A stretch of 52,018 bases of DNA, from NCBI GenBank assembly GCA_905478855.1, contig CAJQKF010000006.1, forward strand, positions 1 through 52,018, given 5' to 3'. Origin of the DNA: an uncultured Gammaproteobacteria bacterium. GTDB taxonomy: Bacteria > Pseudomonadota > Gammaproteobacteria > Arenicellales > CAJQKF01. The notes beneath the pieces were generated by a model. It was given only the letters and a program-made list of their open reading frames with translations, was not told where the DNA came from and did no database searches. Made by a program: the position numbers and the translations under genes. Of this stretch, positions 1 through 9,075 are shown piece after piece. Each line of letters starts with the position of its first letter. Positions within the stretch are counted from its first letter, which is position 1.

Positions 1-347
1 ATCTCGAGTAAGAAAATTAGCGATCCGCACAAGTTAAGTGCCTGCTGGGTAGGATGCGAAGGCACCAATCATTAGCGCGGTAATTTGATCTGGAGTTAGA
101 ACCTCAGCGCTGAGATAATTATTGCGAACAATTGACGAACTCATCGCTATTGATATGAGTACACCATTTCTCATAGCCCTGCGTTGCAAGCTTTTGCCTG
201 CAAGGTATAACAAGCTATCTGTTAGCGATAACACTCGTTTAAAATCGATAAGTGTATTACGCATTAGGTTCCGGTTAATATCTGCATGTTTATTCGTGTA
301 GTTTAATTCGGCGAACATAACATATTGCAAACGACTGATTGGTATTT
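1..347. other. Stretch without a supported gene
   Basis: I find no convincing gene here. The plus strand is closed in all three frames within the first 75 bases. A short frame closing at 35-37 and another closing at 73-75 could be the tail of a gene lying outside the window, but nothing identifies either. A 98-codon open frame runs on the minus strand (34-330, TTG start), but I do not recognise the protein and no ribosome-binding site precedes it. The stretch presumably holds the promoter of the downstream hydrolase gene; no clear -35/-10 pair stands out. Confidence 0.4.
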
Positions 348-1178
348 ATGACAATAGAATTTGAAATTCCCCTTGAATATGGCGTACTTCGTGGAATCGA
401 GTTTAACCCTGGTGCACAACGTAAAGCATTAGCGGTTCATGGCTGGCTAGACAATGCCGCCAGCTTTATTCCTCTGTCAAAATACCTGCCGGATATAAAT
501 CTTATTTCGGTCGATCTACCTGGGCATGGATTTTCGGATCATCGGCCTAAAGGCGTTAATTATCATTTAGTCGATTATGCGCTCGATGTTGCCGAGCTAA
601 TCCATCATCTGAATTGGAAGGACTTTGATTTGATAGGTCATTCACTAGGAACGGGTATTGGTTGTCTGGTCGCATCCATGATGTCGTGTGTGGGACGACT
701 ATATCTTATTGACGGTTTAGGCCCGGTTACCGGGCAACGCGATCAAACTGTCGATCGCCTGCAACGCGCTCATACTTTTCGTCTCGCTAAGGGTAAGAAA
801 CCATCGAGACAGCATAAAAATATTGAATCGGCCGTCGAAAGCCGATTAATGGTAACGAAAATGAAGCAGGCGTCAGCTCGGCTTATTATCGAGCGGAATT
901 TGATTCATCAGGGAACAGGTTATAGCTGGAGAACGGATAGTCGCGTGCGTTTACCATCACCTGTTTACATGGCTGAGGATCAGGTTGAGCTTTATTTACG
1001 AAGTATTGAGTGCCCGGTAAAGGGTCTACGTGCGAGTAATGGGATACTTCATAAATTAAGCTCAACTAAAGACCGGCTTGACTATTTTCAAAATTTTTCA
1101 ATCAAAGACATGGTCGGTGATCATCACCTGCATATGGACAATCCGGCTAAGGTCGCTAACTGGTTAAAGACAAGTTAA
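348..1178 (+). CDS. Alpha/beta-fold hydrolase (SERHL-like)
   Basis: A 276-residue cytoplasmic alpha/beta hydrolase of the serine-hydrolase-like (SERHL) type. The oxyanion-loop signature HGWLDNAASF is at residues 31-40, the nucleophile elbow GHSLG at 97-101 puts the catalytic Ser at 99, and a DHHLHMDNP motif near 258-266 supplies the C-terminal catalytic His. There is no signal peptide. I chose the ATG at 348, because the frame opens only 9 bases earlier at a TTG with no better ribosome-binding site. The stop codon overlaps that of the convergent dacB gene in a shared TTAA. Substrate is unknown: relatives are generic esterases, thioesterases or epoxide-hydrolase-like enzymes, and nothing nearby points to one. 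Confidence 0.85.
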   Translation: MTIEFEIPLEYGVLRGIEFNPGAQRKALAVHGWLDNAASFIPLSKYLPDINLISVDLPGHGFSDHRPKGVNYHLVDYALDVAELIHHLNWKDFDLIGHSLGTGIGCLVASMMSCVGRLYLIDGLGPVTGQRDQTVDRLQRAHTFRLAKGKKPSRQHKNIESAVESRLMVTKMKQASARLIIERNLIHQGTGYSWRTDSRVRLPSPVYMAEDQVELYLRSIECPVKGLRASNGILHKLSSTKDRLDYFQNFSIKDMVGDHHLHMDNPAKVANWLKTS

Positions 1179-2599
1179 AAGTTTTCGTTAGCATATTTTA
1201 AAATAGTGTTCTGAATGGCATTTCCATTGCTGTAATTTACTTTGGGGTGATTATGCAGAATTACGATCCGAAGATTTGTGCCTTTTACGGTGCGGGAAAA
1301 ACCGGCTACTGTCCGGACTCCATTTAACAAACCTGTTTTGAGCCGAAATCGACCCCGGTTGTTTTCGTCCGAAAAACGTTTACGGGTGGAACCATCAATG
1401 CCTGACAGAGACAATGAAGCCGCAAATTCCTCATAATGGATATGATTCCGTGCATATTGTAGCAGTGAGCCAAGCCCCGCGGCAGTAATGCGTGAATTAC
1501 GAGAAAGACCTGAACCATTGTCGATAATTAGCCCGGGAAGATTGAGCGACTGTTTCGTTAACCATTCCTTAATCGCGAGCCGACCTGCTTCAGGGGTTGA
1601 GGGTTCGTTGTAAACTTCTCCGCCAATTCCTAGCAGAAGCATTCGTGCCATAAGATTGTTGCTGTATTTATTAATGCCTCTAAGGACGTCAAACATGGGC
1701 CTAGATACTCTCTCGTAGATTAGTTTTGCGTCGTCTGGCACAGACGCGTAACCTAGTTTTCCGGCGATCGAACCGCCCAGAGCCTTCCATAAGGCACCGA
1801 ACACGCCATAGATATATTGATCACTGCTTTGTATCGAGCGTGTTATTGATTGTTCCCCACATGATTTAGGATATGTTCCCGTGAACCTAACATGTGTAGT
1901 GTTAGAACTGGCGGACGTAGATGGTAATAGTTTACGCCATGCACCGTTGCAGTTTCCGCGGATCAACTGTACTTCATTTGTAATTCTTAAATTTATAGCT
2001 GGAGGATACGCTAGGATTTTTAGCCTGTCTCGATCCGGGCTGAAAATAAACTGAGTGGCACGGAAGTTTATGCTCAATGCTGACGGTGGAACATTGTATA
2101 CACGATCTCTCTTTCCATCGAGTGGGGTGCTATTTATGGTCGACTCATCATAAATCGAGCTGTCAATTACTAAGTTTCCGGCGATTTTCCGAATGCCGCG
2201 TAACCTTAACGCCAGAAGGCTTGCCAACATATCTTCTAATAAAATAAGCGGATCACCTCCAGCTCTAATAAAAAGATCCCCTTGTAAGGTGTCATCTTCA
2301 ATGCTCTTCGTTCGGTAAAAACCAGTGCGCCACAGATGACCCGCACCCAGTATGTCTAGTGCGGCGAGACTGGTTAAAATTTTCATGGTTGATGCTGGGT
2401 TTCGAACGGTATCCGGGTTTAGATTCAATAGCGTTGTGTTGCTATCAACGTCGGCAATATTGATGCTAATTGAGTCATTTGAGAGTCCGAATTTTTTCAA
2501 TGCTTTCGCAATTTTGGGTGGCATGCTTTCTTCGTTTGAACTTGCATGCGTGATTCCAATAGAAATCAAAAGGCAGAATAGTATTTGGAAAAGTTTCAT
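1175..2599 (-). CDS. dacB: D-alanyl-D-alanine carboxypeptidase/endopeptidase, PBP4 type
   Basis: A periplasmic class C penicillin-binding protein of about 474 residues that trims peptidoglycan: DD-carboxypeptidase and DD-endopeptidase. All three active-site motifs are present with PBP4 spacing: SxxK as STMK at 70-73, SxN as SNN at 313-315 and KTG at 421-423. The roughly 240-residue gap between the first two fits the large inserted domain of PBP4. The frame is open 36 codons further upstream, but I start at the ATG at 2599 because it gives a clean signal peptide (MKLFQILFCLLISIGITHAS) cut around residue 19-20. It is convergent with the hydrolase and divergent from the DUF1820 gene. Confidence 0.92.
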   Translation of the reverse strand: MKLFQILFCLLISIGITHASSNEESMPPKIAKALKKFGLSNDSISINIADVDSNTTLLNLNPDTVRNPASTMKILTSLAALDILGAGHLWRTGFYRTKSIEDDTLQGDLFIRAGGDPLILLEDMLASLLALRLRGIRKIAGNLVIDSSIYDESTINSTPLDGKRDRVYNVPPSALSINFRATQFIFSPDRDRLKILAYPPAINLRITNEVQLIRGNCNGAWRKLLPSTSASSNTTHVRFTGTYPKSCGEQSITRSIQSSDQYIYGVFGALWKALGGSIAGKLGYASVPDDAKLIYERVSRPMFDVLRGINKYSNNLMARMLLLGIGGEVYNEPSTPEAGRLAIKEWLTKQSLNLPGLIIDNGSGLSRNSRITAAGLGSLLQYARNHIHYEEFAASLSLSGIDGSTRKRFSDENNRGRFRLKTGLLNGVRTVAGFSRTVKGTNLRIVILHNHPKVNYSNGNAIQNTILKYANENF

Positions 2600-2727
2600 T
2601 AGTGCTTTATGAATCGTTGGGAAAGATTTGTATGTGTAATTATTGCTATAATAGCCGCTCATAATTCCTCTACAGCATAATATTTCGGAATTCTTAACCC
2701 TAACCACACATCATAAAACAGGTAAAA

Positions 2728-3051
2728 ATGGGAAACAAACTCGTTTATAAAGTCGTTTTTCAAAATCAGGGAAATATCTATGAACTTTACGCCAGAGATG
2801 TGTCACAGAGTAATATGTATGCATTTATCGAAGTTGGAGAAATTATTTTTGGTGAACGATCCAAGGTGGTCGTCGATCCAACTGATGAAAAGCTGAAAGC
2901 CGAATTTAGCGGTGTTAAACGAACTTTTATACCAATGCATTCTGTTGTACGAATCGATCAGGTAGAGAAAGAAGGACAAAATAAAATACATAGTGGAGAA
3001 GGGGGAGGGAAAGTTTCACCTTTTCCACTGCCTGGTAAACCTCCGATGTAA
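2728..3051 (+). CDS. DUF1820 family protein
   Basis: A small soluble protein of 107 residues matching the DUF1820 family of gammaproteobacteria by the run YELYARDVSQSNMYAFIEVG and the later FIPMHSVVRIDQVEKEG. The first 85 or so residues are the conserved domain; the Gly/Pro/Lys-rich tail is low complexity. An AGG lies about 7 bases before the ATG. No signal peptide or membrane segment is seen. The family has no established biochemical function that I know of. It is divergent from dacB with about 130 bp between, and the remains of an SRPBCC gene follow directly. Confidence 0.88.
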   Translation: MGNKLVYKVVFQNQGNIYELYARDVSQSNMYAFIEVGEIIFGERSKVVVDPTDEKLKAEFSGVKRTFIPMHSVVRIDQVEKEGQNKIHSGEGGGKVSPFPLPGKPPM

Positions 3052-3067
3052 TACTATTTTTCTGTAA

Positions 3068-3514
3068 ATAGAATGCAGTGTTGAAATAGGTGCCCCAGCT
3101 ACCGCGGTATTCCCTAAGCTTAATAGTTTGCAAGCACATTCTGAATGGACACCATGGCACAACCGAGACCCACAAACAATTTATAGTTATACGGGGCCTG
3201 AAAGCGGCGTTTGAGCTACTGTAAACTGGCGAAGCGATCACCCTGAGGGTGGTAACGGTCGACAGGAAATTATTGAAAGTAGGGCATCAGAGTTTGTGAA
3301 AAGCGTGTTGGATTTTGGTACACCGGGAACAGCGGTTGCTTATTTTAACTTAGACGAAAACGGCAAGAATACAACCGTAATATGGGGTCTTAATACTGAG
3401 TTCGGTTACAACGTTATGGGTCGTTATTTTGGGTTGGTTTTAGAGTCTATGCTTGAATCTGACTATGAAGCAGGCTTGGCAAAGCTTAAAGAGGTTGTCG
3501 AAGCTTCAGAATAA
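3068..3514 (+). pseudogene. Decayed SRPBCC/polyketide-cyclase-like gene
   Basis: One reading frame from 3068 to the TAA at 3512-3514 translates to a recognisable SRPBCC (START-like) domain: IECSVEIGAPATAVF, then HSEWTPWHNRD, GPESGV, GNGRQEIIES, then LDFGTPGTAVAYF and NVMGRYFGLVLESMLESDYE. Two lesions break it. An in-frame TGA at 3212-3214 falls where the family usually has a small residue (GVGA pattern), which fits a GGA to TGA change. The N-terminal membrane helix of about 30 residues is missing: a TAA at 3065-3067 closes the frame and the DUF1820 gene ends at 3051. The 3' part (3296-3514) stays open for 72 codons and might be taken for a small gene. Function of the intact family: small-hydrophobic-ligand binding, unspecific. 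Confidence 0.8.
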
Positions 3515-3521
3515 CTGTGCG

Positions 3522-4943
3522 CTATACTTGTTTCTGACTGAAAAGCCGTAGCCCAAACAATAAAAATAATAGACCGAAGACTGTCAGCATTGGCCAGGCA
3601 GCTAGAATGTAACGCAGGAGCGCCGCTTGAAATAATGCAACAAGAAAAAAGTAACTCCAGATTGTGGAGGCTATAATAAATAGATTCTGAAAAACTGGGT
3701 CTAATGATCGACGTGTGTATAAGATTCGATACAGACTGAATATGATACTAACACCGCTTATTACAGCTAAGCCTATCATAACTAGTTTTAGGACAGTAAT
3801 CACAATGGAACTACTTCCGTCAGTTGTATAAATGGTGACTTCTGCTGGCACTGTTTGTTGAGCAGTCTCTACTTTTTTCATGTATCGCTTAGCAGAATCT
3901 TGGGTTTGCAAGATAGCGATAGTCCATAAACTGTAAACTTGCAGCGCTATGTCGCGTACATAGGCCATCGGGTCTAGTTTGATGATCGACATTGCGAATT
4001 CATGCTGAGCTTGCCGATCAGACATATTTGGCGTATCCAAGACTTTGAACAGAGCTTTTTCTTGGGTGAAGCGCATGTAATCGTAGATGTTTAGTGAAAA
4101 TAGCAGCTTCTCGTCTAACTCTGAAAAAAGACTTTGGTTTAATTCTCTAAATTGCGCGGTGTTATCTAGCCAGAATTTCCCGGCCACTGGCTGATCAAGT
4201 TCGCTGTAGTTGAAATTAGCATAAATTAGCTTGCCAATAATTTGATTGCCAACGAAAGATGCGGGACTGAGCACACCAAAGTGATGATATCGGTATGCCG
4301 AGCCAACTCCTGTTACAAGAAGAAACCCGATTAATGTGGAAATGGCTAAGGGCAAAAATGTTCGGCCATTAAGCGTTTGATTAACGATCAGCAAGATGGG
4401 TAGTGCAACGAATGCCCAACCAACTGGTTTTATGAGAATGAGCCAAGCGACAATTGCGCCACATATGATAAAACGTGTTGGAGAGGGTGTTTTACAGCCG
4501 AGGATGCAACCGAGCAGTAGCATAGTGGATGTGAAAAACAGGGACTCGGTTAAAAGTGTGAAATTATAGCGTACCAGTTCAATGTTACCGCCGATAAGAA
4601 ATGCGATTGCTAGACCGCAAAAAAGTGATTTATAGGTCTTTTGAACGACAAGTCCAAGATAGGTAATTCCGCTGAATAGAAGTAGGTGTTGGACGAGTGG
4701 AATACTATTATGGGTACCGGTTATTAGTTTGGTTATATCCAGAAGCATTGGGTAGCCAGCACCCCGATAATCATCAAATCGTAGATAACTAGTGCTGTCA
4801 GGCATTCTAAACACAATTTCTGGCTGAAAAGCCCACCAGCCAATCGCGATGGCCGCACAACAGGCTAACGTCGTTAGATAGCCCATTAATGATGTGCCAC
4901 AGCGCCGATCTAAATCCAAAAGAGTTGAAATAGGACTAGCCAT
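3522..4943 (-). CDS. Polytopic membrane protein, GT-C-like glycosyltransferase
   Basis: An inner-membrane protein of about 473 residues with roughly ten hydrophobic segments and one long soluble loop (about residues 235-330). The first loop carries [22 protein letters not shown]. The acidic residues after the first membrane span and the overall layout resemble GT-C (PMT/ArnT-like) enzymes, which transfer sugars from polyprenyl-phosphate donors on the periplasmic face. I start at the ATG at 4943, which overlaps the stop of the upstream GT2 gene by 8 bp; a longer frame to 4994 would overlap by 59 bp. It is last in the five-gene coupled cluster. The preceding dolichol-phosphate-sugar-synthase-like enzyme could make its donor. 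GT-C membership is inference from architecture. Confidence 0.7.
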   Translation of the reverse strand: MASPISTLLDLDRRCGTSLMGYLTTLACCAAIAIGWWAFQPEIVFRMPDSTSYLRFDDYRGAGYPMLLDITKLITGTHNSIPLVQHLLLFSGITYLGLVVQKTYKSLFCGLAIAFLIGGNIELVRYNFTLLTESLFFTSTMLLLGCILGCKTPSPTRFIICGAIVAWLILIKPVGWAFVALPILLIVNQTLNGRTFLPLAISTLIGFLLVTGVGSAYRYHHFGVLSPASFVGNQIIGKLIYANFNYSELDQPVAGKFWLDNTAQFRELNQSLFSELDEKLLFSLNIYDYMRFTQEKALFKVLDTPNMSDRQAQHEFAMSIIKLDPMAYVRDIALQVYSLWTIAILQTQDSAKRYMKKVETAQQTVPAEVTIYTTDGSSSIVITVLKLVMIGLAVISGVSIIFSLYRILYTRRSLDPVFQNLFIIASTIWSYFFLVALFQAALLRYILAAWPMLTVFGLLFLLFGLRLFSQKQV

Positions 4944-5661
4944 TTCGATATCTTTGAAAGGTCGCAATAGCTCTAAACCAGTCTTTCGCGCCAATCTTCT
5001 TTCCTTCCTCCCGACTTCTTGGAAAATAGCTAATAGGCACTTCTTTGAGTCTATGTCCGGCTGCTAGAACTTTACAGGATATTTCATGATCTGTTTCGAA
5101 ACCGGTAGTTTCCAATATCATGTCCTTAAGTATGGAGGCTCTGAAAAGCTTATAGGCTGTGACCGTGTCTGAAATATAGGTTCCGGTAAAAAAACGAGCA
5201 ACAAAGCTGAGGCTTTGCCCGCCTAAATAAGCTGCCAATCCCTGTTTCGGATGTTTACCATGCCAAAGGTTTTTAATTATTCCGCCATTGGGAAATTTCA
5301 AATATCGACTGCCGTACACGACATCGGCTTGATCGTTTACTATAGGTTCCAGCATTGCTACATAGTCGTTTGGGTCGTATTCGAGATCCGCATCCTGAAT
5401 AATTATAAAGTCACCGGTTGCCCGTTCAAGTCCCGTGCGCACGGCTTTGCCCTTGCCCTGATTCGTATCATGCCGGACCAAGTCTACTTTCTGAAATGAA
5501 GATACGATAGTGCAGGTGTTATCAGACGAGCAATCATCAACTACGATAATTTGCGCCGTAACCCCCATATCTTCTAAGCCTACGGTTGCAATTTTTTTAA
5601 GGAGGCTTCCAATAAAGCGTTCCTCGTTGTAGGCCGGGATAACAATAGATAGTGTCTTCAT
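4936..5661 (-). CDS. GT2 glycosyltransferase, polyprenyl-phosphate sugar synthase type
   Basis: A 241-residue GT-A fold family 2 glycosyltransferase resembling dolichyl/polyprenyl-phosphate mannosyl- or glucosyltransferases. Seen: the N-terminal [27 protein letters not shown] at 40-49, the metal-binding [12 protein letters not shown] with DxD at 90-92, GSRYL at 117-121 and [12 protein letters not shown] from 162. No membrane helices, so it probably acts at the cytoplasmic face, loading a sugar from a nucleotide donor onto a lipid phosphate. Its ATG shares a base with the stop of the nucleotidyltransferase gene (TAATG), which indicates translational coupling. The upstream nucleotidyltransferase would supply the donor and the downstream membrane protein would use the product. 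Confidence 0.88.
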   Translation of the reverse strand: MKTLSIVIPAYNEERFIGSLLKKIATVGLEDMGVTAQIIVVDDCSSDNTCTIVSSFQKVDLVRHDTNQGKGKAVRTGLERATGDFIIIQDADLEYDPNDYVAMLEPIVNDQADVVYGSRYLKFPNGGIIKNLWHGKHPKQGLAAYLGGQSLSFVARFFTGTYISDTVTAYKLFRASILKDMILETTGFETDHEISCKVLAAGHRLKEVPISYFPRSREEGKKIGAKDWFRAIATFQRYRNG

Positions 5662-6404
5662 TAGAGTATATCCAACGTATCGAGAATTTCGTTCATATCG
5701 TGTTGATCATTAACCCCAATGGATTCTAGATGATTATCAATTTCAAAACTCAGTATTTGTCCTCTCCTGTGGTACCAAGGAATAAACGGCAGAAAATTGC
5801 GTTCGCCGGTTCCACTGCCGAAGTTAGTGATCTCAGAATAGTCTTTTAAGTCTTTTAAAAATACATCTGCGCTCATAGCAAATAGACCACAATCATTTTC
5901 ACCTAAATCAGGCATGGAGTCTCCCTCGCGCCGCTGAAGTACCTGGATTATTTTGTTGGCGGTGTTGCGTTTAAAATGGATATAAGGATTGTTCTTTATG
6001 GCAACGGGCAAAATTAATCCGGGTTGATTACCTAAAATACGAAAATGTTCACAGATACGGTTAACCGTTCGTTGACTTATTCCTATTTGATCGCACCAGG
6101 TAATCCAGATTTTATCAGCATTCTGGACGCCGCTATCATTATACGATTGCAATAGCGCATCAAGCATGCCCGTAGGTTCATGCTGGAAACATACACCGAA
6201 CTCGATTTGTGTTGATTCCATATGTTCACGAATGATTCTTTCATCCTGTGGATTAATAACCAGCACGAAGCGATCAACAACATTTTGATAACGTCGAATC
6301 AGGTAGTCAATCATTGCATGTCCAGCGACTGGATGGAGTACTTTGGGGTATGTGGACTTTAATCGGCTTCCCCGTCCTGCTGCCGGGATTACTAGAACAT
6401 TCAT
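5661..6404 (-). CDS. Sugar-phosphate nucleotidyltransferase
   Basis: A 247-residue single-domain nucleotidyltransferase. The N-terminal signature [21 protein letters not shown] (residues 8-28) is the NTP-binding loop with the catalytic Arg and Lys, of the GlmU/RmlA superfamily. ITWCDQ around residue 100 is the metal/nucleotide Asp region, and [17 protein letters not shown] near the C terminus matches the second metal site and product-binding part of GlmU-like pyrophosphorylases. There is no left-handed beta-helix acyltransferase domain, so it is not full-length GlmU. It should activate a sugar phosphate to an NDP-sugar for the following GT2. The ATG overlaps the HAD gene stop by 4 bp. Sugar and nucleotide specificity cannot be read. 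Confidence 0.85.
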   Translation of the reverse strand: MNVLVIPAAGRGSRLKSTYPKVLHPVAGHAMIDYLIRRYQNVVDRFVLVINPQDERIIREHMESTQIEFGVCFQHEPTGMLDALLQSYNDSGVQNADKIWITWCDQIGISQRTVNRICEHFRILGNQPGLILPVAIKNNPYIHFKRNTANKIIQVLQRREGDSMPDLGENDCGLFAMSADVFLKDLKDYSEITNFGSGTGERNFLPFIPWYHRRGQILSFEIDNHLESIGVNDQHDMNEILDTLDIL

Positions 6405-7036
6405 AATAAGTCGCGCATTGCGCGGGTGATACTCGAATAAGATCCGATAAAGTGTTCATGCTCTACGGAAATATCGCTACGAACCGAAATTACCCATGCA
6501 TTGCTGGCAAGAGCCGCCTGTATTCCGTTAGAACTATCCTCGATTATAAGTGTAGCGTTTGGATCAAATTGGGATTGTCGCATTGCTAGAAGGAAACCTT
6601 CAGGAGAGGGTTTTGCTGTTTTAACATCTTTGGCGGTAATGATGTGAACAAATTTATCGATAAGGTCGGATTGGCCAAGTATAGCTGTGGCAGATTGATG
6701 AGAAGCGCTTGTCGCCACGGAACATCGGATTGCCTTACGCGTCAAATCTGCAATCACCGAAGGTATTTCATCATACAACGTGTTTGTAACTCGTATTAAC
6801 TCTAGTGCATGCTTTTGTTTGAAATTAATCCACTTTTCTAAATCCTGAGCAGACGGAAGTAGTGAACGAGTTTGTTCACTTACCACGTCTTTAGTACTGC
6901 GACCGGCGATCGAAGGGTAGTTTGGTCCGGCGAGTCCGACGTGCGCCCATAATTTGTCGTATGCCTGGGCATGAATGGACGATGTGTCTGCTAGTACACC
7001 ATCCATATCGAACACAATGTTTTGAATAACTGGCAA
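6401..7036 (-). CDS. HAD-superfamily hydrolase, beta-phosphoglucomutase-like
   Basis: A HAD phosphatase or phosphomutase of about 211 residues. The nucleophile motif FDMDGVLADTSSIHA is near the N terminus, then the GRSTKDV cap region, VATSAS as motif II, AKPSPEGFLLAM as motif III Lys and IIEDSSNGIQAAL as motif IV, all as in PgmB-like enzymes. A TTG at 7036, five bases after the stop of the fusion gene, gives the usual HAD N terminus. The frame also opens at a TTG at 7081, which would overlap the previous gene by 40 bp; neither has a good ribosome-binding site. In this cluster it probably converts or dephosphorylates the sugar phosphate used by the adjacent nucleotidyltransferase. Confidence 0.82.
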   Translation of the reverse strand: MPVIQNIVFDMDGVLADTSSIHAQAYDKLWAHVGLAGPNYPSIAGRSTKDVVSEQTRSLLPSAQDLEKWINFKQKHALELIRVTNTLYDEIPSVIADLTRKAIRCSVATSASHQSATAILGQSDLIDKFVHIITAKDVKTAKPSPEGFLLAMRQSQFDPNATLIIEDSSNGIQAALASNAWVISVRSDISVEHEHFIGSYSSITRAMRDLL

Positions 7037-7041
7037 AGGTA

Positions 7042-9024
7042 CTAATCTACGCGTTGCTTGTGTGGCCAAAAAATAACCCAAAGACTGCGTAAGCCTTCAC
7101 TAATTGAAGTGCGTTTCACTTTTTCAGGTGAGATCGGTAGAAATTCTACCGGTAATTCAAAGACTTTATTTCCGCTTTTAAGAAGTTCACTTAGCAGGAA
7201 TTGATTGAAACAAGGATGGTTTATGTGTTGCGCAACATTTTGCACATGCACTGTTTTAACAAGTCTTAAACCGGACAGGGTGTCTGAAATGTAACGACCG
7301 TGTCGGAACAGATAGGCTGCACTAAGCGCGTGACTGCCAAGCGCGCTTATCATCCCGTTTATGGCGTGATGTTTATATCTGAATCGATAGGATGCTTTCA
7401 TGTCGTGACGGGAAAGTCGCCTGCTACCCCAAACGGCATCGAGATGCTGGCCATCGATGTTTGCTGCTAAATTGACGATATCGTGGCCGTGATACATGCC
7501 CGATGATTCGAATAAACAGATATAGTCGGCTCCTGATTGACATGCTGTATCGATTAGAGTTTTGTCTCCAAGGCCGGAGTTGGCCTCGATTCTGAATGTT
7601 TTAAACGGTAAGTCTTTGCGCTTGGTAATATTCTCAGGAATAGGCGCCAAGTGGTATACGGTAATATCACATGAAAGACTACCGACCCGCGCACGTATGA
7701 GTTCGAGCATAGTTTGGGTTGCCTTATCAATGGATTTACTTTCCATAAGCAGCACAGCAACTGTTGGTCGTAGCCGAGACTCTGTGAGTGATTTTACAAA
7801 CGGCGTTAGTATTTTTTCAGCATGATGTCTACCACTGATGCCTTCTTCGAAATTGCCGATACGCACGAGGCGGGGATCTTCGATAGAGTCTATATGACCA
7901 ACTGGGATATGATCGCTTTTTACGGAGTCCGGCACATTTACCAAATAGTGTGTAACAAGAAACGGAGCAGGTATTTCTTTGTGCCCTTTCTCACGTAAAT
8001 AATAAAGCGCACGATCAATTATTTCCGTAGCGCTAGCGTCACGAGTTTCTGCATCTTCGTATAAATTAGTTATCAACAGCTTGAGTGCGTGTAAATTCTG
8101 GGAAATACACTTCCCAAGTCCTGGTGTTATGTATGATGGAAATAAACTCGAATATTGTGTTCCCGGGGCATAGAGGATGAGATCCGCATGTTCAACGGCG
8201 AGAGATAGAGCAGGATTTAGTGTGATTTTAGCGGAGCCAGAATCTAATTCTTGAATCAAGTCGCGACCGCTACGTTTCCTATATTGTTGTGCCTGACCTG
8301 ATGAGTTAATAAGATAAAAATCTTTTATTCTCCCCAGATTCTGATCGTCCACGATGTTTGCTTCACTCTCCAGAAACTTACCGTCTCTGTCGATGGCTAC
8401 AAGATACGCATTCTCACCATTTGTAACGTTGACGATTACGCCGGATGGTATTCCCAGTATCTTGCTATAACGCTCGACTGTCTGGTTAAAACTTCGTTTT
8501 GAACTGAGGAAACAACCGGCAAATATCAGGTTGCCTACGCTACAGTCATCAAAATTAAAACCATAAATAGAATTAGAGTAATCGTCTAAAAAAGCGCCGT
8601 AATAAGTTTCTAATTCCGTTAGAGTGTCTTCATCGAGTTTGGATAGAAGATCCGAAACTTTTTTAATGAAAATATCATTTGCATCCCATTGTGAATGACA
8701 TAATACATGTTCAATTGCAGTAACCGTGTCTAGACTAACGTCGTCAGGAAATCGCAAATCCAGAAACTCTATCAACGCGAGATTGCAGGAATTTCTTAAT
8801 GACGCTATGCGAGACGCATTTTTACGAAAATCCGATGGGCCCAAGCTATCCCCTAGAAAACGGCGTACCTCTCCAGTTGATAGTCCGTCATCGTATCCAT
8901 TGATGGCAAGTGTTAAGTTAATCTCGGCAGCATTACTCAACTGACTGGCTAGTGCAGTAGAACCCCGACCTCCAGTGAACATCACTACATTCAGACGGCT
9001 GGTGTCTTTTTTCGGATTTTTCAC
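7042..9024 (-). CDS. CofD/YvcK-like domain fused to a degenerate GT2-like domain
   Basis: A 660-residue two-domain protein. Residues 1 to about 380 resemble the CofD/YvcK family (2-phospho-L-lactate transferase fold): TGGRGSTALA at 17-26, the acidic INGYDDGLSTGEVRRFLGD at 41-59, GPSDFRKN at 62-69, and later HADLILYAPGTQYSSLFP. Residues about 420-650 resemble the polyprenyl-phosphate GT2 encoded three genes downstream: both keep a WGSRRL/YGSRYL motif and a YISDT motif (578-582 here). The DxD region, however, reads FESSGMYHGHDI near 505-516, so the metal site is lost and this domain is probably not a working transferase. The CofD half may transfer a phospho-group or bind a nucleotide or UDP-sugar as YvcK does. 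It opens the five-gene cluster. Confidence 0.75.
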   Translation of the reverse strand: MKNPKKDTSRLNVVMFTGGRGSTALASQLSNAAEINLTLAINGYDDGLSTGEVRRFLGDSLGPSDFRKNASRIASLRNSCNLALIEFLDLRFPDDVSLDTVTAIEHVLCHSQWDANDIFIKKVSDLLSKLDEDTLTELETYYGAFLDDYSNSIYGFNFDDCSVGNLIFAGCFLSSKRSFNQTVERYSKILGIPSGVIVNVTNGENAYLVAIDRDGKFLESEANIVDDQNLGRIKDFYLINSSGQAQQYRKRSGRDLIQELDSGSAKITLNPALSLAVEHADLILYAPGTQYSSLFPSYITPGLGKCISQNLHALKLLITNLYEDAETRDASATEIIDRALYYLREKGHKEIPAPFLVTHYLVNVPDSVKSDHIPVGHIDSIEDPRLVRIGNFEEGISGRHHAEKILTPFVKSLTESRLRPTVAVLLMESKSIDKATQTMLELIRARVGSLSCDITVYHLAPIPENITKRKDLPFKTFRIEANSGLGDKTLIDTACQSGADYICLFESSGMYHGHDIVNLAANIDGQHLDAVWGSRRLSRHDMKASYRFRYKHHAINGMISALGSHALSAAYLFRHGRYISDTLSGLRLVKTVHVQNVAQHINHPCFNQFLLSELLKSGNKVFELPVEFLPISPEKVKRTSISEGLRSLWVIFWPHKQRVD

Positions 9025-9075
9025 AACAATGATGAACGTTAGTTAGTTTGCGTTATGGACGACAGTCGCGTCAGG

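Noticed and set aside
34..330. 98-codon open frame on the minus strand
   Set aside because: TTG start, no ribosome-binding site, and no recognisable family; not enough to call a gene in a stretch at the window edge.
3212..3214. TGA as a selenocysteine codon
   Set aside because: SRPBCC proteins have no catalytic Cys/Sec here, the family position is a small residue, and the N terminus is also missing; decay explains it better.
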